Shown: piece after piece, positions 60,299 through 64,000 of the stretch
Layout of the letters: every line of letters begins with the position of its first letter
How positions within the stretch are numbered: position 1 is the first letter of the stretch
Assembly (NCBI GenBank): GCA_017415425.1
Contig: JAFQGT010000019.1
Coordinates: forward strand, 62,001 to 126,000
DNA: 64,000 nucleotides
Source: Oscillospiraceae bacterium
GTDB taxonomy: Bacteria; Bacillota; Clostridia; Oscillospirales; Oscillospiraceae
Reading direction: 5' to 3'
Made by a program: the position numbers and the translations under genes
The notes under the pieces: generated by a model
What the model saw: only the letters and a program-made list of their open reading frames with translations
What the model was told of the DNA's origin: nothing
Database searches by the model: none

Positions 60299-61296
60299 CT
60301 GATCACCTCCCGGACTTGCTGCACTTGCTTGCACAGGGAATCGAATTGAACCGGTGTCAGAGACTGACCTCCGTCACACAGGGCGCAGGCGGGATTGTTG
60401 TGTACTTCCACCATAATTCCGTCTGCCCCGGCCGCAGTAGCAGCCAGAGCCATAGAAGGCACTAAGGATGCTCGGCCGGTAGCGTGACTGGGATCGATCA
60501 CCACGGGTAGGTGAGATAGTTCGTGCAGAACGGGAATCGCAGAAAGATCCAGTGTGTTCCTGGTGTAGGTCTCGTAGGTGCGAATGCCACGTTCGCAGAG
60601 AATAATATGTTCGTTGCCCTCGCTCATAATATATTCGGCGCTCATCAGCAGTTCTTGCAGTGTGTTGGCAAGACCCCGTTTCAAGAGAATGGGTTTATTG
60701 GTTTTACCCAGCTCCTGTAGCAGATCAAAATTCTGCATATTTCGGGCTCCGACTTGAATAACATCCACCTCTTGAAACAGATCCAGAGAACGAACATTCA
60801 TTATCTCCGTAATGATCGGCATACCAGTGACTTTTTTAGCCTCCAGCAGAAGTCGAATGCCTTCGTCCTTTAGACCTTGAAACGCGTAAGGGGATGTACG
60901 GGGTTTGAATGCGCCACCCCGAAGGATCTGCGCGCCTGAGGCTTTTACTGCAGTGGCCACTTCAATGATTTGCTCTTCGCTTTCAACGGAGCAAGGACCT
61001 GCAATCATAGCAAAATGACCGCCACCGATCTTTGTGTTTCCGCAGGAAATGATGCTGTCGGTGGGATGGAATTTCCGATTGGCCTGCTTAAAAGGTTCCG
61101 ATACACGGCGTACGCTTTCTACGATCTCAAGACTACTTAAGAGTTCTATATCCACTCTGCTGGTATCACCGATCAGTCCCAAAATTGTAAATTCTTTGCC
61201 TTCGGATACGTGGACATCCAGATTCATATGTTTCAACCAGGTTAACAGATGCGCGGTCTGCTGAGCGGTTGTACCGGGTTTCAAAATAGCAATCAT
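60295..61296 (-). CDS. aroF: 3-deoxy-7-phosphoheptulonate (DAHP) synthase, type I-beta with N-terminal regulatory domain
   Basis: Entry enzyme of the shikimate pathway. The 333-residue protein has an N-terminal ferredoxin-like/ACT-like domain of about 70 residues (MIAILKPGTTAQQTAHLLTW), which in Thermotoga-type enzymes mediates Tyr/Phe inhibition. The barrel follows with MIAGPCSVESEEQI, LRGGAFKPRTSPYAFQG, LKRGLANTLQE, ERGIRTYE and DPSHATG. AGGAG is 10 nt before the ATG. It is the first structural gene of the operon, after the attenuator. Confidence 0.96.
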   Translation of the reverse strand: MIAILKPGTTAQQTAHLLTWLKHMNLDVHVSEGKEFTILGLIGDTSRVDIELLSSLEIVESVRRVSEPFKQANRKFHPTDSIISCGNTKIGGGHFAMIAGPCSVESEEQIIEVATAVKASGAQILRGGAFKPRTSPYAFQGLKDEGIRLLLEAKKVTGMPIITEIMNVRSLDLFQEVDVIQVGARNMQNFDLLQELGKTNKPILLKRGLANTLQELLMSAEYIMSEGNEHIILCERGIRTYETYTRNTLDLSAIPVLHELSHLPVVIDPSHATGRASLVPSMALAATAAGADGIMVEVHNNPACALCDGGQSLTPVQFDSLCKQVQQVREVIR

Positions 61297-61311
61297 TTTC
61301 AGTCATCTCCT

Positions 61312-61348
61312 AAAGAATAAACACCGCACAGTTACGATCCTGTGCGGC
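61312..61348 (-). terminator. Attenuator terminator of the aromatic operon
   Basis: CCGCACAG/CTGTGCGG (arms 61340-61347 and 61324-61331) with an 8-nt loop, followed on the minus strand by TGTTTATTCTTT and lying just before the aroF ribosome site. Its first arm, read GCCGCACAG, is 8/9 complementary to UUGUGCUGC upstream (61387-61379), so an antiterminator can replace it. Confidence 0.75.
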
Positions 61349-61370
61349 GTCTGTAAATACAAGAACACGA

Positions 61371-61447
61371 TTGCAAATGCAGCACAAATCGCTATTACTT
61401 TTTACTGAAGAAAAAGTAATAGTAGGTAAAGTATGCAGCGTTTGCAA
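61371..61447 (-). promoter_or_regulatory. Alternative-pairing region of the aromatic attenuator
   Basis: Perfect 12-bp arms at 61411-61422 and 61392-61403 form a hairpin with a 7-nt loop; the first arm is the Tyr13-Phe16 codons, the second the last two Lys codons and the stop. Around it, UUGCAAACGCUGC (61447-61435) can pair 11/13 with GCUGCAUUUGCAA (61383-61371). That second segment overlaps the UUGUGCUGC antiterminator strand, so the two states are mutually exclusive. A local CGAUU/AAUCG stem (61368-61391) is a further competitor. Confidence 0.65.
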
Positions 61448-61457
61448 ATACGACCAT
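61395..61457 (-). CDS. Phe/Tyr-rich leader peptide of the aromatic amino acid operon
   Basis: A 20-codon frame reads MVVFANAAYFTYYYFFFSKK and stops at TAA. Nine of twenty residues are aromatic, with the run Tyr-Tyr-Tyr-Phe-Phe-Phe; there is no Trp. AGGAGG lies 5 nt before the ATG at 61457. Transcription from the promoter at 61488-61516 would begin about 24 nt upstream. It is followed by mutually exclusive hairpins and a terminator before aroF, the organisation of a ribosome-stalling attenuator responding to charged tRNA-Tyr and tRNA-Phe. This is far too biased to be chance. The peptide itself probably has no function beyond translation. Confidence 0.88.
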   Translation of the reverse strand: MVVFANAAYFTYYYFFFSKK

Positions 61458-61487
61458 AGCGGCCTCCTAAAACTAAAATCTAAGATA

Positions 61488-61516
61488 ACTATAGCACGGC
61501 AGAATTGGTTTTGCAA
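61488..61516 (-). promoter_or_regulatory. Promoter of the aromatic amino acid operon
   Basis: TTGCAA (61516-61511) and TATAGT (61493-61488) on the minus strand with a 17-nt spacer. The RNA would start near 61481. Confidence 0.75.
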
Positions 61517-61530
61517 GTATTATTTGATAA

Positions 61531-61559
61531 AAAAAGACAACCCGGAGGGCTGTCTTTTT
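61531..61559 (-). terminator. Terminator after the protein kinase gene
   Basis: AAAAAGACAGCCC/GGGTTGTCTTTTT on the minus strand (one G-U pair), with a TCC loop and a long T run. The G-U pair is an A-C mismatch on the plus strand, so it acts for the minus strand. It separates the kinase gene from the aromatic operon promoter. Confidence 0.88.
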
Positions 61560-61560
61560 C

Positions 61561-64000
61561 TTATGAAATTACAGAGAATGTCTGGGTTGCAGCCAATGCA
61601 CCGTTAAAGTAAATGTGCATTGTGTATTCACCCGGTTCTGCAGGCATCGTAGGAACGTCCAGCTCGCAGTAATTCCGATACCACATAGATGTCCAGGTGT
61701 CTGTGCAGTGGCTGTAGTTTATTAACTTTCCGGAGTCATCAGTAATGACAAACAAGGTAGTAATTTTCTCATCAGAAGTGCCGTAAGCTCTGTTAAGATA
61801 TACAAGGAAGGATGCCTTTTCTCCCACCTGGAAGCTGGTTGTGTAGTCGCTGCTGCTCAGATTAAAGCGATCCCAGTTGCTCACATCAGGTGTTTTACAC
61901 ATATAAAAAGCCAGATTGTTTGAGGTAACGATGTAGTTTTGATAATTACAGGAGAAAGGCAGCGCGTCAGGTACAGAAAAGGTACCGGCAGAACCCAGCA
62001 ATTCTCTTCCCTCAGCATCTTCCAAAAGGTAATGATAGGTAGCGCCGGGGATAACAGGGGAAAGCCTGACTTCGTTTTCATAGCACAGCTCGGTCAGGGT
62101 ATTATCATCTCCGTCCAGCCAATAGCGGAATACCCAACCGGTATCGGGAACTGCGTAGCTGGCTTCCCACGACAGGAAAACCTCTGCAGAAGAAGGGGTA
62201 TACGCTGTAATATTATATGCGTTCACCGTATCCTTTTCAACGCTGGTATGTTGTCCGATGCTCATTCCCTGCGCAATAACTTCAATCAGATAAGTCTGAC
62301 TGTGATCGATGCCTTCGAAAATTGCCTCAGTATTGGGTGTAATGACGGTTTCGCTATAGCTGTCATTGTAGCAACGCACTGTCCACATTTCAACTTCAGC
62401 GTCGTCCTTTGCTGCCCAACTGACGGAAAGTTTTTCATCCATAAAACTGACAACTGCCAGATTCTGTGCAGTAATGACCTTACTGGCGGTGAAGTTAAGG
62501 GTATCCGTACCACTGATATACAGGGATTCTTTGGGCTCAATACGGAATGTATACTCCTTACCAATTGTTAAACCGGTAAGGGTTACGGTATGGGCGGGGA
62601 AGGTTACGGTTTGCTCTGCTTCGCCTTCGGCAGAATAGTGAACCATCCACTCATCGCAGCTCGGGCCGTCTATGGTAAAACTCAGAATAACACTGCCGTC
62701 GGTACTGCCAGTTGCAGCATTATATTGAACAATGCTGGTTTGAACCGGGGTGGAGTACGCGGTGGAGGTTTTACCGATCAGACGATGGAATCCGTTCGTT
62801 ACAACCTGAATGTTGTAGGCGGTATCCGGGATAAGACCGGTAAAGGAGGCCTGTCCATTGACCACAGGGGCGGGTATCTGGTTGCCGTAAGTATCGGAGC
62901 AGATCACAAGCAATGTAGATTCGTCAATATTCGTGTCAACCAGAACAGTGAGGGAATCCTCGTTGCCGTCCAGCACAATGGAATTAATCGGAATCAGGTA
63001 GTAGTGTTGGTAGTAGTAGATGCCGCAGGAAATGAGTGCCAACAGAATCAAAATCAGAATGCTGTTACGCACCCAGTTGGATTTCTTTTTCGTAGTGTGC
63101 CTGGTGGTAGACCGTCTTCTGGGAGGGGCGGATTCGACGATATCCTCAACTTCCTGGGGACTCTGCTCGGAATCCGCTGGAATCACCTCTGCTGCAGCTT
63201 CCTCTTGAAGAATATCCATCATCTCCGGAATGGAGATTTCTACATAATCTGGCACGACGACCGGCTCGGGTATCTCCATTGCAACCAATTCATCAGCCTG
63301 GGTCAACATTTCTGAAACTTCGTCAGAAATTTCAGCATAATCGATCAGAGCGGAATGGTATTCCGGATCTGTTTCATCGATAGAAGGATTTTCCAGGAAG
63401 AAAAAGTTACCGAGGCTGTCTTCTGCGTAAACAGGTTCTTCAGTGTCATCGGCAGAAACGTCATCCGAGTCCTCTACAACCGGGGAATTTTCAACGGTTT
63501 CGGCAACGGATTCGTCCCGTGAGGAAACATCCTCTTCGGAACTGACAATTGCTGCTTCTTCCTGGGAGGATTCGGTATCTGTGGTCTCGTCAGAATCGTC
63601 TTCCACAGGAACCGGTCCGATGGGCAAATCGCTGGCACCGTTGCGTTGCATATAGCTGATAATAGCCTGTCCCATTTGCATAGGATCCTGCCAGCGGTCT
63701 TCTGGGTTGGGGGCGCAGGCCTTGAGAATGATCTCACTCATCTCATAATCAGCGTACATAGGTGCGGAAAACGGTTCGTTCTCACCGGAATTCTGCTTAG
63801 GCAGTTCTCCGTTGTTATAGGCCTGATAAAGAACTAAGCCTGCGGCATAAATATCAATGGTAGTATTCAGCGTCGAAAAAGCGTCTGTTACCTCGGGGGC
63901 GGTATATGCACTCAGATACCGATCTGGCAACGAAGAATACTTTAAGGAGTTAAGACGTACAAAACCTAAATCACCGATTCGATATGTGTGGTCACCGGTT
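61561..64000 (-). CDS. Membrane Ser/Thr protein kinase-like protein with large beta-rich ectodomain, partial
   Basis: Only the last 812 residues are in the window; the frame is open to base 64000. The visible part starts in the kinase C-lobe: YRIGDLGFVR has DLG where DFG is usual, then YTAPEV (the APE motif), DIYAAGLVLYQAYNNGELP and NPEDRWQDPMQMGQAI. A 200-residue acidic Glu/Asp/Ser linker, a basic stretch RRRSTTRHTTKKK and one membrane helix (NSILILILLALISCGIYYY) follow. About 500 extracytoplasmic residues then form several fibronectin-III-like or Ig-like repeats (for example TVTLTGLTIGKEYTFRIEP and AIFEGIDHSQTYLIEVIA). The layout is that of PknB/PrkC kinases, but with unusual ectodomains instead of PASTA. 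HRD and the N-lobe are outside the window, so activity cannot be judged. Confidence 0.8.
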   Translation of the reverse strand, partial: TGDHTYRIGDLGFVRLNSLKYSSLPDRYLSAYTAPEVTDAFSTLNTTIDIYAAGLVLYQAYNNGELPKQNSGENEPFSAPMYADYEMSEIILKACAPNPEDRWQDPMQMGQAIISYMQRNGASDLPIGPVPVEDDSDETTDTESSQEEAAIVSSEEDVSSRDESVAETVENSPVVEDSDDVSADDTEEPVYAEDSLGNFFFLENPSIDETDPEYHSALIDYAEISDEVSEMLTQADELVAMEIPEPVVVPDYVEISIPEMMDILQEEAAAEVIPADSEQSPQEVEDIVESAPPRRRSTTRHTTKKKSNWVRNSILILILLALISCGIYYYQHYYLIPINSIVLDGNEDSLTVLVDTNIDESTLLVICSDTYGNQIPAPVVNGQASFTGLIPDTAYNIQVVTNGFHRLIGKTSTAYSTPVQTSIVQYNAATGSTDGSVILSFTIDGPSCDEWMVHYSAEGEAEQTVTFPAHTVTLTGLTIGKEYTFRIEPKESLYISGTDTLNFTASKVITAQNLAVVSFMDEKLSVSWAAKDDAEVEMWTVRCYNDSYSETVITPNTEAIFEGIDHSQTYLIEVIAQGMSIGQHTSVEKDTVNAYNITAYTPSSAEVFLSWEASYAVPDTGWVFRYWLDGDDNTLTELCYENEVRLSPVIPGATYHYLLEDAEGRELLGSAGTFSVPDALPFSCNYQNYIVTSNNLAFYMCKTPDVSNWDRFNLSSSDYTTSFQVGEKASFLVYLNRAYGTSDEKITTLFVITDDSGKLINYSHCTDTWTSMWYRNYCELDVPTMPAEPGEYTMHIYFNGALAATQTFSVIS

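Noticed and set aside
1-64000. CRISPR arrays, insertion sequences, prophage or integrative element genes, tRNA genes
   Set aside because: No spaced direct repeats, transposase, integrase or phage genes, and no cloverleaf with a TTCGAATC-type arm, were seen on either strand.

Overview
The window reads as chromosomal DNA of a Gram-positive, low-to-mid GC Bacillota, most likely class Clostridia and near Oscillospiraceae/Ruminococcaceae. Supporting signs are AGGAGG-type ribosome sites, a T-box leader on cysS, WhiA, ClpE, a DUF1292 protein, ECF-transporter genes beside truA, ThrE-type and TauE-type exporters, lipoproteins and a membrane protein kinase. The placement is inferred from gene content only. 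I see no tRNA, rRNA, CRISPR array, insertion sequence, phage gene or plasmid gene. This is dense housekeeping DNA in which the unusual material is mostly regulatory or in odd protein architectures.

Layout. 1-2236 (-): the rpmG-secE-nusG-rplK-rplA transcription/translation cluster, with two motifs that look like ribosomal protein L1 binding sites, one before rplK and one before rplA. 2312-5870: ruvX (+), then on (-) a TauE/SafE exporter split into two half-genes, a membrane-anchored parvulin foldase, a probable structured non-coding RNA with its own promoter and terminator, and a DUF1292 protein. 6287-13356 (+): a class A penicillin-binding protein with an inserted four-cysteine cluster, an rRNA-type methyltransferase, ecfA1-ecfA2-ecfT and truA. 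13424-19087: clpE, an aldo/keto reductase (-), a small membrane peptide (-), a catalytically dead-looking PyrF homologue, a small lipoprotein (-) and a four-cluster ferredoxin. 19220-28027 (+): murB-whiA-dnaE, a lipoprotein and a two-component system. 28040-33466 (+): yqhQ-like gene, prmC, recA, recX, rimO, pgsA. 33548-39363: dapA (-), queA-tgt-yajC (+), a ThrE-type exporter (-) and a DegV protein (-). 39551-45966 (+): copA with a copZ-like domain fused at its C terminus, a 42-codon gene, a second truA, an ArsC-family protein, a Na+/amino-acid symporter and an aminotransferase. 46005-52909: a DUF3298-type lipoprotein (-), then T-box-cysS-polA-rimI-tsaD (+).

53348-61481 (-) is a single aromatic amino acid operon: aroF-tyrA-aroB-aroA-aroC-pheA-aroE/aroK (fused)-aroQ. 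It holds all seven shikimate steps plus the first committed steps to Phe and Tyr. In front of it lies the best discovery in the window: a 20-codon leader peptide, MVVFANAAYFTYYYFFFSKK, whose Tyr/Phe codon run forms one arm of a perfect 12-bp hairpin. A terminator and an antiterminator-capable segment follow, which is the expected layout of Phe/Tyr-sensing transcription attenuation by ribosome stalling. The right edge (61561-64000, -) is the C-terminal part of a membrane protein kinase with a DLG in place of DFG and a large beta-rich ectodomain.

The 438-bp AT-rich gap at 52910-53347, where genes converge from both sides, carries a tight group of DnaA-box-like sequences and an inverted repeat.
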